DNA from: Symsagittifera roscoffensis
Taxonomy: Eukaryota > Xenacoelomorpha > Acoela > Convolutidae
DNA length: 64,000 bases
Assembly (NCBI RefSeq): GCF_963678635.1
Contig: NC_087062.1
Span: forward strand, 91,613,845 to 91,677,844
Direction: 5' to 3'
The position numbers and the translations under genes are program-made. Position 1 is the stretch's first letter. Every line of letters begins with the position of its first letter. Shown here in pieces: positions 24,599 to 35,950 of this stretch. The notes under the pieces were generated by a model. That model made no database searches. It was not told where the DNA came from and saw only the letters and a program-made list of their open reading frames with translations.

Positions 24599-24615
24599 GG
24601 GGGGGGGGGGGGGGG
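24599..24615 (+). repeat. Poly-G run of 17
   Basis: An uninterrupted run of 17 G just before the end of duplication copy 2; the copy 1 counterpart near 20933 has seven. It may slip in replication or form a G-quadruplex. Confidence 0.9.
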
Positions 24616-24798
24616 TATAAAAACTCAATATGATTTTGCCGTGTCTGAAAAGTTTTTTTGTATTTTCAGTAAATTGATGGTGAAATCAAATTTTTCGATC
24701 AACTAGGTGCGAGATTTTATAAACACAAATAACGCTAAGGTATGATTTTCTCGGTAACGGTTTTCCCCGTGTAGTTATTTCTTTTGCTGTATACTTTT

Positions 24799-26067
24799 TC
24801 ATAACAAATCATTGATTTGTTTCACCAGCTTTTCAAAGCTGGCGACATATTCCTTCATATCTGCTAAGTAATCTCCGCTTTCTGAGAAATCAAAACACGG
24901 AAAATTGGAGATGCCACTCGCCACGCGTTCTCCGGGCTGATAACCTCTCTGAAAAATTATTGGAATCAACTGTTTCTTGGAATCAACCGCATAGTTAAAC
25001 TCGATTTGGCAATTTTCACTGACTTCATATTCTTTGGACAAAATTGGGAGAACAATGTTTGAGTTTCGAACTTCATTTTCCATTGCTTCTCGAATTGTCT
25101 GTCCCGTTTGTTCTTTGTTGATCAATACGTCATATCCCATGTTTTGTAAATCGATGGATAGTTTGTGCACCAGTTTTTGGTCCGAGGAGTTATAACTAAT
25201 AGCAATCAATGCATTAGTATTATTACGGCCAGAAGAGCATTCAGCCTGTGATTTTTGCTCCTTAGATGCCTTTTTTGAATATAATTTGACCCCTGTGAAA
25301 GGAATGTGCGTAAAAATTGCCGAGTTGTTATCACGAACAACTTTGACGTCGTGATTATTATGGAACGAATCAGACAACACGTTCAGCTTTTGCTCGTTTT
25401 CCTCGATTGCGAGAATTCTGCTAAGTAAGCGTTCGGCGTTTTCCCAGGGTGCTGACTGTTTTGTAATTTTCAAACTATTAAGAACTAAATTTTCCAGATA
25501 TTTTTCATCGTCCACACTGTTGAGGATTTCACAAGCTTCCTTCTCAGTTCTAGGACAAATCGGCGGAACATTTTGATTTTGCAAGAAGTTTAACGTTTTT
25601 AAACGCGACAATAACTTCGTTGGGTACCAATTAAATCCATGTTTTTCCAACTCCATATCTGGAGCAAATTTCGACCAGCGGCCATATGACGGATCCCTGT
25701 TGAAAGCGTTCCACAGAGGTTCAAACTCGGCCTTGGAAGCGTTATTTAGCTTCAGCTCTAGCAACTCTTTCACTTTTCTCCGCGTTTTAGCTATAGTGAA
25801 TTTTCTTGTTGGGTCGTTCCGCTTTGAAAAGCGTAATTGAGAAAAGTAGCTTTGGTAGCTGCTTGACAAGCTCGCGCCCCTCGTTGAAAAGAAGGAGTTT
25901 TTTGGAGGCCAGTTGTAGAAAAGGCAATCGAAAGTTTCTTTATAGTCGTCTTCATCTTCATCCTCGTCTTCGCCATTTTTATCCAGATTATTTTCATCGA
26001 AATTTGGTGTAGATGCTTTAACATTGGGTTCATCAGTTGGATTCTGGCTTCGGTCTGCCGACTTTTC
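24799..26067 (-). CDS. TIR-domain protein, exon 3 (C-terminal TIR domain)
   Basis: Last exon of a 689-residue protein (exons 30373-30075, 27967-27466, 26067-24799). The acceptor TGATTTAG precedes GAAAAGTCG in phase 0. It opens with an acidic stretch (GEDEDEDEDDYKE), then a helical linker and, from about residue 552 to 645, a TIR domain. TIR landmarks are NALIAISYNSSD (strand A), GYDVLINKEQ (strand B), NSNIVLPILSKEY (strand C) and CQIEFNYAVDSKKQLIPII. Glu623, in the Cys-x-x-Glu-Phe context, sits where NADase-type TIR domains carry their catalytic glutamate. Such domains act either in signalling by TIR-TIR contact or by cleaving NAD; the sequence does not decide which. Splice sites are inferred. 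Confidence 0.88.
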   Translation of the reverse strand, partial: EKSADRSQNPTDEPNVKASTPNFDENNLDKNGEDEDEDEDDYKETFDCLFYNWPPKNSFFSTRGASLSSSYQSYFSQLRFSKRNDPTRKFTIAKTRRKVKELLELKLNNASKAEFEPLWNAFNRDPSYGRWSKFAPDMELEKHGFNWYPTKLLSRLKTLNFLQNQNVPPICPRTEKEACEILNSVDDEKYLENLVLNSLKITKQSAPWENAERLLSRILAIEENEQKLNVLSDSFHNNHDVKVVRDNNSAIFTHIPFTGVKLYSKKASKEQKSQAECSSGRNNTNALIAISYNSSDQKLVHKLSIDLQNMGYDVLINKEQTGQTIREAMENEVRNSNIVLPILSKEYEVSENCQIEFNYAVDSKKQLIPIIFQRGYQPGERVASGISNFPCFDFSESGDYLADMKEYVASFEKLVKQINDLL

Positions 26068-26176
26068 CTAAATCATGAGCATCAAATTACACAATATTTT
26101 ACTGAATCTTTATCAAAAGATTTGGAAAAAGATCAAAAAATCAAGTTGTCTTCTGAGAAATCGAATTAAAAAAATA

Positions 26177-26604
26177 TAGCCGGTTACTGTGCAAGTAGCA
26201 CTCAATATTCCATATTTAAAAAAACTACAAAGAAGTATAAATTTTTTTCAAATTAGTGTAGTTTTTTCAGCGTGTTATCATAAAAGGATCTGACGTAGAA
26301 CTAGAATTTAGGCATATTCGACAGCCAAATTGATGTGAGAAAATTAGACAAGAGTTTTGTAGAAAATTACCAGCCAAAATAATTATAAGAAATCAAAAAA
26401 AAGTTAAAAAATTCCAAAAAAATTTCAATTTTTTTTGCAGAAAATTTAAAAAAATGTTGATTTCCAAAACGGGGAATCAAATTTTTTTTTATTTTGTTCG
26501 AATTACGACTGAAAAGGCTTCAATATGGTATATCACTCGACCCACTCCGATGATGATCTGTGGTACTTGACTTTGCGTGGAAAACAAAAAAAAAGAAAAG
26601 AAGG
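26177..26604 (+). repeat. GGATAGCCGGTTACTGT family, copy 2, in TIR gene intron 2
   Basis: It starts ATAGCCGGTTACTGTGCAAG and ends in GATGATCTGTGGTACTTGAC and GCGTGGAAAACAAAAA. It lies directly before copy 3. Confidence 0.65.
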
Positions 26605-27250
26605 ATAGCCGATTACTGTGCAAATAGCACAGAATTTTCCAAAAATAGTCTTAAAAATAAAAAAATTGTTTTTTTTTTCAAATTATTGTCGTTTTTTTTC
26701 TGTTTGGTGTGAAAGTAAGATCTAAAAGAAACAACAGAAATTAGGTATATTTGACGGTCATAGTCAACTAGGCGAAATGGAAAACGGTTTCTGCAGAAAA
26801 TTGACTAGAAAAACAAAACAAATATCGTATAAAAATTTAATTTTTGAATTTTTTCATTCCCAAAATGGCTCAAAATTTACAAAACCTAGGCTATAAGCTA
26901 GCGTAAACTTCCAAGCAAAATTTGCTTCAGTAAAATTAAGTTTTCACGGCTTAAATTAAGCTTAAATAAGCTATTGTAACCCTGCAAACCGTACTTTGAC
27001 AAACTGTATTAATTCAAAATTAGACTAAAAACCAAGAATTTCAAACACATTTTTTTAGACCATGAGAAATAGTTTCAAAATTGTTCAATGTGGTTCGAAT
27101 CACAACTGAAAAGACGTTAAAATGATATATCACTCGACCCATTCCGATGATTATTTGTGGTACGTGATTTTACGTGGAAAACAAAAAAAAACTAAAACAC
27201 ATCCGAATACGTAGTTCCTACCCATTATTCAAATGGTTGGAACAACAAGA
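26605..27250 (+). repeat. GGATAGCCGGTTACTGT family, copy 3, in TIR gene intron 2
   Basis: It starts GGATAGCCGATTACTGTGC and ends CAAATGGTTGGAACAACAAG. It is head to tail with copy 2, and together they fill most of the intron between 26068 and 27465. Confidence 0.65.
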
Positions 27251-27465
27251 ATAGCAAGATGTTGTACGAGTAGCACAGAAACTTCCCCTGTCACCATAAT
27301 TTTTTATGGTTTTTTTCTGTCTTCATTTTAAGGAAGCTCAGAATCAGAGCTGTCCCAGACTTGTTTGACAATAAGATTATTTGGAGTTCAGATGTCATCA
27401 GTCAATTGTCATTTGAAAGATGACAATTTTTTAGGCAAAAATGCCTCCAACCATTTTTTTTATAC

Positions 27466-27967
27466 GGGTGAAAAATCATTTAAAAACTTTTCAGACTTAA
27501 ATACCCCAACTTCTGACACATCAGAAGCATTTGAAATTGAGGAGCTGCGAGACGAAAACCAAGAGTCTCTCCTCGTCTTGTTTTTCGCTTTTTCTTTGCT
27601 ACGATCCAGTTCAACTCGACTTTGGTCCGATGTTTCTCCTGACGGTTCGTAAGTTTCGTGACTCCAGGTTCGAGGCTCCGACTCGTCTCTTGAATTTCTA
27701 GGTCTCGTCTCTCGCAGGTTTTCAAAGCCCTTATTTAAATTTCCTCTCGAGAGCTCATACGGGTCATTATATTTGCGCCACTCACTCCACTTGTCAATCC
27801 AAAGCTGCGCAGGATATTCTGTCGATGCAAATTCGGCTCCATTCGTTTCAAGTGTTGGGAAAGCGGACTCATTAGAAATTGTTCTGCGCAGTGAGCTTGA
27901 CTTGCAGACAAATCCTTGAAGATCATCGATCAATTTCTTTTCATCGGCAGTGAATGGTTGACAGAAT
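27466..27967 (-). CDS. TIR-domain protein, exon 2
   Basis: The acceptor is a T run ending in CAG; one base completes Lys100 in phase with exon 1. It encodes 167 residues starting FCQPFTADEKKLIDDLQG. The middle holds LWIDKWSEWRKYNDPYEL, and the end is a charged, serine-rich and probably disordered region (SWFSSRSSSISNASDVSE). The exon ends CACCC|GTATAA in phase 0, joining exon 3. No family could be recognised. Another ORF on the opposite strand is a shadow. Confidence 0.75.
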
Positions 27968-28539
27968 CTGAAAAAAAAATAAAGCCGATTCCTGTGGATC
28001 TCGCGCATAATTGTCTGACCGCAGTTGATCAAGGAGGAATCTGCAAAAGGAAGAGAAAAATCGAGAGAAATTTCTCTATCAAATGTTCAATAGTTTTTAC
28101 AATACGACTTTTTTAATTTTTTTTTTCATTAATTTTATAAGTTGTTCCACTTTTCTAGCCGGTGAATGGGGGTTCATTTAGATTATAATTTGCTAGAGCG
28201 ATTTCAATGCCGCTATATTCATTTTTTTAAATGTAGTATTAGATAGCAGAAGATTTATCAAAGTAAAATAGTCTGAAAAAAAAAGAAAAATTGACACAAT
28301 TTTTTCTCAGGGCGAAAATTCTTTTAATTTGTAAATTCTAATTAGACAAAAAAATTTATGATGATACGGCAGTTGGTACCTATAATTTTTCCTAGACTTG
28401 CTTGAGCTTCAAGCTAAAACTTTGTATTAAGTTAACATGGCTTATGACACTCTGAAACTCAGTTTATAATAATAGTTACCATTGAGCCTCTAGAAAGAGC
28501 AACATAGCTTCAGCAAAATACTGTCATACAGTTTTGACA

Positions 28540-28600
28540 GGGCAGCGAAGCGGAGCCTTGAATCACGTGCGATACGGCGCATGCGTAGCATTGCAAGCTA
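28540..28600. promoter_or_regulatory. GC-rich island with E-box and NRF1-like site
   Basis: Inside intron 1 of the TIR gene (27968-30074), a short GC-rich stretch holds TCACGTGC (E-box core CACGTG) and GGCGCATGCGTA, close to the NRF1 consensus. It may be an intronic enhancer or an alternative promoter. This rests on motif matches only. Confidence 0.25.
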
Positions 28601-30074
28601 GCTTTTAGAAAAAAATACAGAAATCACTAAGATGACAAAATATATTTCAAAAAAGTTTGACTTCAGAAAAACAGTCGAGAAACACAACCAGCAGCATTGA
28701 ATAGGCTTTTGGCATAATTTAATCTGCGGCCACAAGACCGACAAAACGTGGATAGACAAAAAGTTGAGCCAAAAAAAGCTATAAGAAACTTCATGAAAGC
28801 TCATGTACGCTCAAACAAAAAAGCCCGATTGGGATGCGAAACCCACACCTTCAAGTGAAAAGACAATTGAGCAGTCTCTTGACCATATGGTAAGGAGCCT
28901 GGAGTTTGTAGAGTTGCAATAATGAAGCAAATTCATTTTCTTGTTGATTTGTAGAAAAAGTTCAAAAATGCTTTCTGACAAAAAAAATTGATCCCCAATG
29001 AAACGATTGGCTCCTTCAATTCAAAAGAAAAAAGATATTTTATCGCTATCTTTTTTGACAAAAACTCAAAGAGTTTGGAAGCAGCAAATTTATGAAGTTT
29101 CGGACTAATTTATGCGCTTTGAAGACTCATGTATTATGCGAAACGTTTATAACGATAAGTTGATATGTGGCAATTTATCCCGCACTACTCATTTTTCAAT
29201 ATGATCAGAGACAAGCTATTTGGTGATAAAACTACCTATATGACTCATACAATTGCTCTTGAGTTTTTATACTGGATGCTGGAAAACAAAAAACAAAGGG
29301 TTCAAAATTTACAGTTTATTATATTTTTCTCTTTTAAAATTATTGAAACCAATTACAAGGCAGTTAGATTATTCGGGGCTTTGTCCTCCTGATTAACGAG
29401 TCGTTTTCCAATCATTATGGTTTTCAATTATTATTCCGGCTGAATGCATAAAAATTCTGAATAAAATATGAAAAAAAAGGTGTTTAGAAACTTAAATTTG
29501 ATCACTACAACCAATATAATCACAACGTGAAAAAAAAACTATAATTTTTAAAATTCAAACCATCCGGGGAGGGTTAGTGTAAGTACAAATATTGTTTTTT
29601 AATCGAAAATCCGTTTACGGCTAACTCTTGTTTATTGTTGTTGCTTAAATTGCGACGAATAAATAAATTAAAGAACTAAAAAGAAAAAAAAAACAGTAAC
29701 CGTAAAATCTGCAAAATTGTGCGCCTACCCAATGCACAGTTTGGTCTCGTAATGAAAAAAAATGTAATCGAAGCGTAGCAGCGAAAATCGCAGACGGTTC
29801 TCTCGAGATCTAGTCAATCTATTATTTACTCTGATTATTAAGAAATCTTCTGAAGTCCGCATTACGGGTTATACAATGATTATTTTTCGAATATGTTGGA
29901 CGCTCTTGTAGGTTTTGATTTTTTAGGAAAGGGCTCAAAATATCCTGAGTTTTTTTTGCCAGAATTAAAAAACTGTATAAAGACCGTCCAACTCCAACTA
30001 TTTCACAAAAAGTATCGTCTTAGATTCCTCAAGAACTAGAAATGGTTTCTATATTTAACCCAATTAAAACTAAC

Positions 30075-30373
30075 TTGACAGACGGTGTATGGTAGCGGTA
30101 CACGTAGAAAACATCTGTTGCATATATCACAAACTGTTCCGACTCTTTTCGTTTGTTCCGAGCATATGACGAGATGTTCCGGGTGAGAAGATTCCCCAAA
30201 GTGGCCTCTAGTTTTTCTGCCTGTGTATTGTGAGCTTTGATTATTATGCGGGTTTTCAACTTTTCTAGTTCTAGGAGCTCGTAAACGTCCTGATCCGAAG
30301 GAACTGAGATAAGTTTTTGGATAAATTTGTCAACTTCTGGAAAGTTTTTGAATTTTGAAGACGAGCTAGACAT
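30075..30373 (-). CDS. TIR-domain protein, exon 1 (start)
   Basis: The ATG at 30373-30371 follows an A-rich leader. It encodes residues 1-99 and two bases of Lys100, ending CAA|GTTAGT. The segment starts with a serine run, then PEVDKFIQKLISVPSDQDVYELLELEKLKTRIIIKAH, predicted helical by its heptad-like hydrophobics. It has no signal peptide or membrane segment, so a cytosolic protein is expected. The N-terminal domain is not one I recognise; it is not an obvious death, CARD or LRR domain. No TATA box is seen. Confidence 0.72.
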
Positions 30374-30399
30374 CTTTTTTTTAAAAAAAAGTCTGTTAG

Positions 30400-31520
30400 T
30401 TGAGTTAATTGAGGGTAAAATTCAATTTAAAAAAAAATAATTAATACTCTGGTCTTAGCTGTACTAAGAATAAAATGAATTAATCCATGGAAAAACAGAA
30501 AAATGATTTATTATTTCTTCTCAAAATAAGCCAAATTTAAACAATTATGAAGTTGACGGTAAGAAAAAGTGTCAATCAACTTAAATGTAATATTTCCTTA
30601 AGTCAAACCAACGAATATGGTCAAATAAATGTGAAGTACGAAAACTGAAATGACGCAGAATTTTGAGCTACTGTGAGACCTGAAATTTATTTGTTGTACG
30701 TGTGCATACAATGATCGTGTTGTCCCTTTGCCTACGCAAAACACACCAGTTTTCTCTATGCTACTATATACATTCAATTTTCATGGTAATATTTTCTCTG
30801 CAGGCAAGCCATTGTTAAGCCATACTATGTATGAAGATAGGCGGTCTGAAAGCAGACAACTTTAACAGAAGACTGGTTCCTAAGCCGACAAAGCTTTGCT
30901 GTATTTGCAATTGGAAACAATTGCATGCCAAAAAAGATGGCTGATTCGGCAAGAAATCTATGGATCTACATAACAATAACCCCCTCCCCTTCAATAAAGA
31001 GGGTAGTTGTTAATTTAAGTAAACTTGTAAGCAAATAAAGGGCACTATGTTTATATATTCGCAAATAAGTAAGCAGAAGGCTATAATTTGATTGCTAACA
31101 AATTTATGATATGATTGCGCATGCATTCAAACTTATTGTTTTCTGGTGGTGGAGCTCAACTTACAGAAAGTACCCTATTTTAGGCAACCCTCAACAAAAT
31201 ACTCATCAAGCTTCTCGATCATAATAAGATCTTCACAACAAAAAGAAAAATGTAAACTTTTTTTTTCTCAGGTCTCAATTTGGTTAATTGTTTTTTGAAA
31301 CTAACTTATTTACAAAACAACATATTATGTCATGAAAAAATTTTCAAAAAAATTGTTGATTTGAAATGCATACCACTTTGATTTCCCTGTCACGCACCAA
31401 AAGTCTATTTTCTGTGATATTTTTGAACGATTTTGAGATTATTATAAAAGCTTTGGTACAATATTTTCCCCATGAAAATTATTTATTTTCTGCAGTAGAC
31501 AGAAATGGACGTAATGCAGT
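30400..31520. other. Region upstream of the TIR gene, no gene seen
   Basis: AT-rich sequence without recognisable coding exons. The promoter of the minus-strand TIR gene should lie in its first few hundred bases, but no clear core element was found. Confidence 0.4.
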
Positions 31521-31523
31521 GCA

Positions 31524-31732
31524 CAGGGGCGGATTTAGAGGGTAGGGGGCTTTTTTGGCCTGTTTTTTCAAAGTTTTGCCTGCGGCACAGAATTTTTGGC
31601 AAAAACAGAGTCTTTTTAGTGCTTTGGGAGAGCTCGAAAAATCAATATGGTCGACCTAAAAAAAATCGACAAAATTTTCAAAAATTTTTGATAATCCGCT
31701 CCCCCCTCGATAAAATCCTAAATCTGCCCCTG
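31524..31732. mobile_element. MITE with CAGGGGCGGAT terminal repeats
   Basis: It starts CAGGGGCGGATTTAGAG and ends TAAATCTGCCCCTG. The flanks GCAGTGCA and ACTGTGCA agree at 6 of 8 positions, as a decayed 8-bp target duplication would. The interior matches the MITE at 15408 (TGGCCTGTTTTTTCAAAGTT, GTCGACCT). An 82-codon ORF across it is fortuitous. Confidence 0.8.
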
Positions 31733-31739
31733 ACTGTGC

Positions 31740-33500
31740 ATAAATGGACATGATTTGTTATAAACTTATTCAAATGATGTTTAGATCCTCTAAACTTTCA
31801 ACAGTTTGGATCTTTTTTGAATATTGAATTTTTTTTGATAGCTTTGATGTCCGTTTGTATAGAATAGTACCGTATTCATTGCTCACGAACCCGAGATATT
31901 CGTATTGTTTGCATCCAAGTTTGCTTTTGACCACGAAAAATAACAAGTTTTGCTTTTGATCCTGTTTGTCTTCTAACCGTCTGACATTAACGGTATAAAA
32001 TCTCAGAACGCGAGAAAATCTTTTTTGTTGTTCAGTGTGGGTTCTTTTTTTGGAATTCTATGGGCATAATCCCTTGCTCGTAGAGCCCCCTTTGGAACTG
32101 ATTGGTCCTTCTATGATGCTGAAATTGCTTTTTTTTTCTAGTTTCGTCTAGTTCAAGTAGGCTTTATGCGTAGCGGAATTGGAATGCAGACAAACATTAG
32201 GATACCGGTTTACCTGTGCCTATGTAGCTAGATTGTCTAAAAGCCGGTCTACCTTGGGCATCTTAATTATGGTTTCTGTAGATGGCTCTATTGATTTGCA
32301 TTGATTTGCCTAAAGATCATAGCTAGTTTGATTGACTGGGCTTGTTTACTCATGAAGGGGATCGTGTTGATTAATGTGTCGTTCGGATGACTTTGTTTCT
32401 ATCCAAGAGTTATATCGCTGGTATGTAGATATTCTGCATATACTACAATATCTGTGTCCTGAAAGTTTCGGTCCTGGTATTGTTTAATTTGCCTGACTTG
32501 TCCTATAGCTTCCGTATGTTCGAGTGTGAGCACTTATTATGATTTGTTTTTTTGACACTCCATTTTGCCTCTTCGATTTTTGCTTTTAAATCTTTTAAAC
32601 GTGTAGTTGAATTTTAAATCCTTTCTGCCTTGGGATTGAATAATCAAATGCTTGATCTGCAATTTGTGTTTCTGCGAGTAGGAATCTCCGCGTTAGTCAA
32701 TTTTGGCGGAAAATTTTCTGCTAAAATTGCGTTTTTGATTGCAGTACATTTTCATTTGCCTTTCATCACAACTTAAGCCATTCACATAGTAGTTTTTCCA
32801 AGCGTCTCGGTTTTTCTTCTTTTTTTTCTGGTAAAAACCTCAAATCTATCAATTGTGACTGTTATGTATTGACAACTGGTCCCACGTTGTCGAGTTGACA
32901 TGCAGACTAATTAGGCCATGACAAACATATTAGATCTTCATAATCAACCTTGTAAAACCACTCCTTAGACCATAAAGTTGATGCTTGTGTGAGGAGGGGG
33001 GAAAAGGAAAAAGAGCCTAATTGTTTCGAAAGGTATTGACATTTTATGTTCTTTTTGTATTTGTGAAACTTCACTTTTAAGTGAAAGTTTCCTTTGCTTT
33101 TTTTTTTCATTGCGTTTTCGTTTAAAATGCCAGATCTGTAAAAAATAAATTTCGTCTAATTTCGTTTTTGTAGCATCCGTCTAATTTGCTTATCGCCTAA
33201 TTTCCTAGGCCCCGTATTCTATATCAGTTTTGTTGTACAGTTTTTTGTTGTAGGGTCTCTACTCAAGTGGATATCCTATATACCCGAACATATAATAGTT
33301 GACTGTGTGACTTGAGTAGTAAGTTGGAAGATCGTCAATGGCTTTTTTTTTGAATTGAATGTTAGCTCAATCTTTTATTTTGTTTTTTTTTCTGGAAAAA
33401 ATATAATTACTATACCTTGATACCAGAAAATCGAACATTTAAAACAACAATATCATTTTTTAAGTAAATTTTATCAAGGTTCAGCATGATAATCATGCAA
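31740..33500. other. Intergenic, no gene recognised
   Basis: The plus strand is T-rich, and the reverse strand has short frames broken by many stops. An old retroelement is possible but no family motif could be made out. Confidence 0.4.
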
Positions 33501-33512
33501 AATTTAACAAGA

Positions 33513-34090
33513 AGAGCCGGTTGCTGGGCTAGTAACACAGTATCATCCGCAAACTTTTCTGCGTGGCGTGATGAAAAAATTAAATGAAAGCTAAGTTTTA
33601 GGCCAATTCGATAAAGTCTTACTGGACAACAAACTTCATCTGTATAAAATTACTAGAAAAACAAAAAAGTCAAACAAAACTTAAAAAATTTGTTTTTGAT
33701 TTTTTGTCGTTTTTTTACCAAGCTGGTCAACGCCAGTAAAGTTAAAAAGTTAATTTTACTGGAATAAGCTAAGTGTCAGGGATTGCATTAAAGTTTCACG
33801 GCTTATCCATCTAATAAAAGCCTGTACGCTTGCTTTTTTCACTCCAAGTTAGTCTAAAAAAACTCAAACTGGTTTTTCTCGACACAGGAAAATGTTTTCA
33901 CCCGAGAAAAATGTTTTTCTCGACACAGAAAGATGTTTGAATCACGATATAGAAAGCTACAATATGTTGCAGCACTCGGGCAATTGCAATGATTATTTTT
34001 GGTACCTAATTTTAAAAAACGGAAAATAAAAAACCTAAATAAACCCGAAGACAAAAATTCCTCCCCATTTACAATGATCGGAACAACAAA
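33513..34090 (+). repeat. GGATAGCCGGTTACTGT family, copy 4
   Basis: It starts AGAGCCGGTTGCTGGGC and ends in GATTATTTTTGGTACCTAAT, AAACCCGAAGACA and CAATGATCGGAACAACA. A short duplication of a TTTTTCTCGACACAG word lies inside (about 33873-33930). Confidence 0.6.
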
Positions 34091-34099
34091 ATGCCCGAG

Positions 34100-35590
34100 T
34101 GAAAGTTGATTTTTTCTGCTGTTAAGTCAGACTGTTAACTGCATTTTATGCAAACGGATAAAAAAAAACGGATAAAGAAAGGTATTCTCAAACTGAACTG
34201 CTCTGCCCATAAATTCACCACACTAACCTGCATATAGGGCACATGTACAAATAATAACACACAGCTACGGGAAATTCTAAATTCATTGTTATATAAAAGC
34301 AAGCTATGCAATGGGCTTACAGTGTAGTTGTGTAACATATTTTCCACTAAATCAGATTTGATTGTCAAAATTTATACCCTGAAGCAAAAATCAGCGGTAA
34401 AAAGATCACAGGGACAAAAATTAGATTGTTTTTTTTTTTAATTTCTCGCCAGAGAATTTTCCGGTAGCATGTTTCTTGTAGATTTTAGTGTCTCTTCTGT
34501 TAGTTGTTTTTCAGCGCAGAAGTTTGAGAAATTGTAAAAACAAAGATATAAATTCGTTTGCTATCATAATAGGTAATTTTTTAAAATATATTTTGGTTGA
34601 TCATTTATAAAATAACTTATGTAAAACCAATATGTACAAAGAAGTTACCAATATGTAAAAACGAGTTAGAATTAGAAATTTGCATTATGATGCATTTTTA
34701 TCTGAATGAACTGCGGAGTTCTGAGAAAAAGTTTGGTCCAAGTCTAACATTGCTGTTAAATGATTTTCTGTTAAAAGATCCCAAAAAGAGCGTTTTTGTT
34801 GTGGCTGGGAATGCAGAAAAGGTCGATTGATCCAGTAGTAAAGCAGCACTATTTCAATCATTATTAAACAAACTCTTGGAATTGCGGATTTCAGTGACAA
34901 TACAAAAATCCACTGATAAAACGAGGATTCTTGAAAAAAAAACCGGAGGTTTCTAGATTCCGCATACAAAAATTGGTAACGGCCACCTGTGCTGTTTTAT
35001 TTGTTGCTGGATTACAAAAACCAGAGCAGCCAAAACTTGAATTCTACTCGTAGCTGATTTTCGCACCATGCGAGCATGGATTCTAATCGATTATAATGGA
35101 TTTCCCATACAAAATAATTAACTATAATCTGTTACAGTTGTAAAATTCAGACCGCAAAAAGAAGTATCTGGTTATTAAATTGATTGTTTTTGGAAAAAAA
35201 ATACGTTATATAGCATAATAATTGATTGTAGTGAAAATTTAAATTTAAAAAAATGAACTGGTTTAAAATGAGAATTGAAAATTTGTTTAAAAAAACAAAT
35301 TTTCAAAATCCAAATTGAAAGCTAATAAATTGTGAAACGTATTACTCGGATTCAAATTTGGGCTTTGGTAATTGATTATAACAAATTGTTATGTTAATTT
35401 TTTGACAATTATCTTGATTACAAGGACCACATTTATGTGTTTGAGGATCTTCAATTGATTATGATCGTGATATTTTCCAAGATGTTACAATCTCTTTTAA
35501 TTCATTATAGACTAGCAACTAGCAAGCCCGCCTCCAATAATCAATTGACTCGCAAAAATTAGTTGTTGTTCTAATCAAGCTATCCAAGGA
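34100..35590. other. Intergenic, no gene recognised
   Basis: AT-rich. Overlapping ORFs of 77 and 94 codons at 34597-34969 are on opposite strands and have no motif. Confidence 0.4.
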
Positions 35591-35594
35591 ATGA

Positions 35595-35950
35595 AACTTT
35601 GAACTTCGACTTGCGCCATATCGTAAATCGGTCTGAAAAACTTTAGCTTTCATAGTACGAATCGGTTTGCGAAAAAATGAAGTTTTTCTAAGCAAGCTAT
35701 GAAAATTTAAAGTTTTTCATGAAGCAAATCGGATGGCGAAACTTTAGGCTTACTATGGAAGCTATTAAAGCAAGAAAAATTCGTGTCATTTCATAGACTG
35801 AATCAGTTTGCGAAAAACTTAAGTTGTTCTAAGGAAGCTTTTGCAGCTGGAAACTTTAAAATCATTCAAGTTATTTTACAAATTGAACCAGTTTGTAAGA
35901 AGCTTTAAGTTTTCTAAGCAAGCTTCTTAAGCTATGAAACTCTAAAATAT
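35595..35950. repeat. Degenerate tandem repeat around AATCGGTTTGCGAAAAA
   Basis: Variants of a unit containing GAATCGGTTTGCGAAAAAC, TTTAAGTTTTTCTAAGCAAGC and GCTATGAAACTTTAAA recur four to five times, at roughly 80 to 120-base spacing, with heavy divergence. Confidence 0.6.

Larger units (their letters stand above)
21404..24650. repeat. Segmental tandem duplication, copy 2
   Basis: This is the second copy of the block described at 18290-20945. The junction word AACTCAATATGATTTTGCCG occurs at about 21411 (between copies) and again at about 24625 (after copy 2). That defines a repeat unit of about 3.2 kb in direct orientation. Confidence 0.9.

Noticed and set aside
34597-34830. 77-codon ORF ending DPKKSVFVVAGNAEKVD
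   Set aside because: It looks protein-like at first, but no family, splice sites or conserved copy supports it, and an equally long ORF lies on the other strand.
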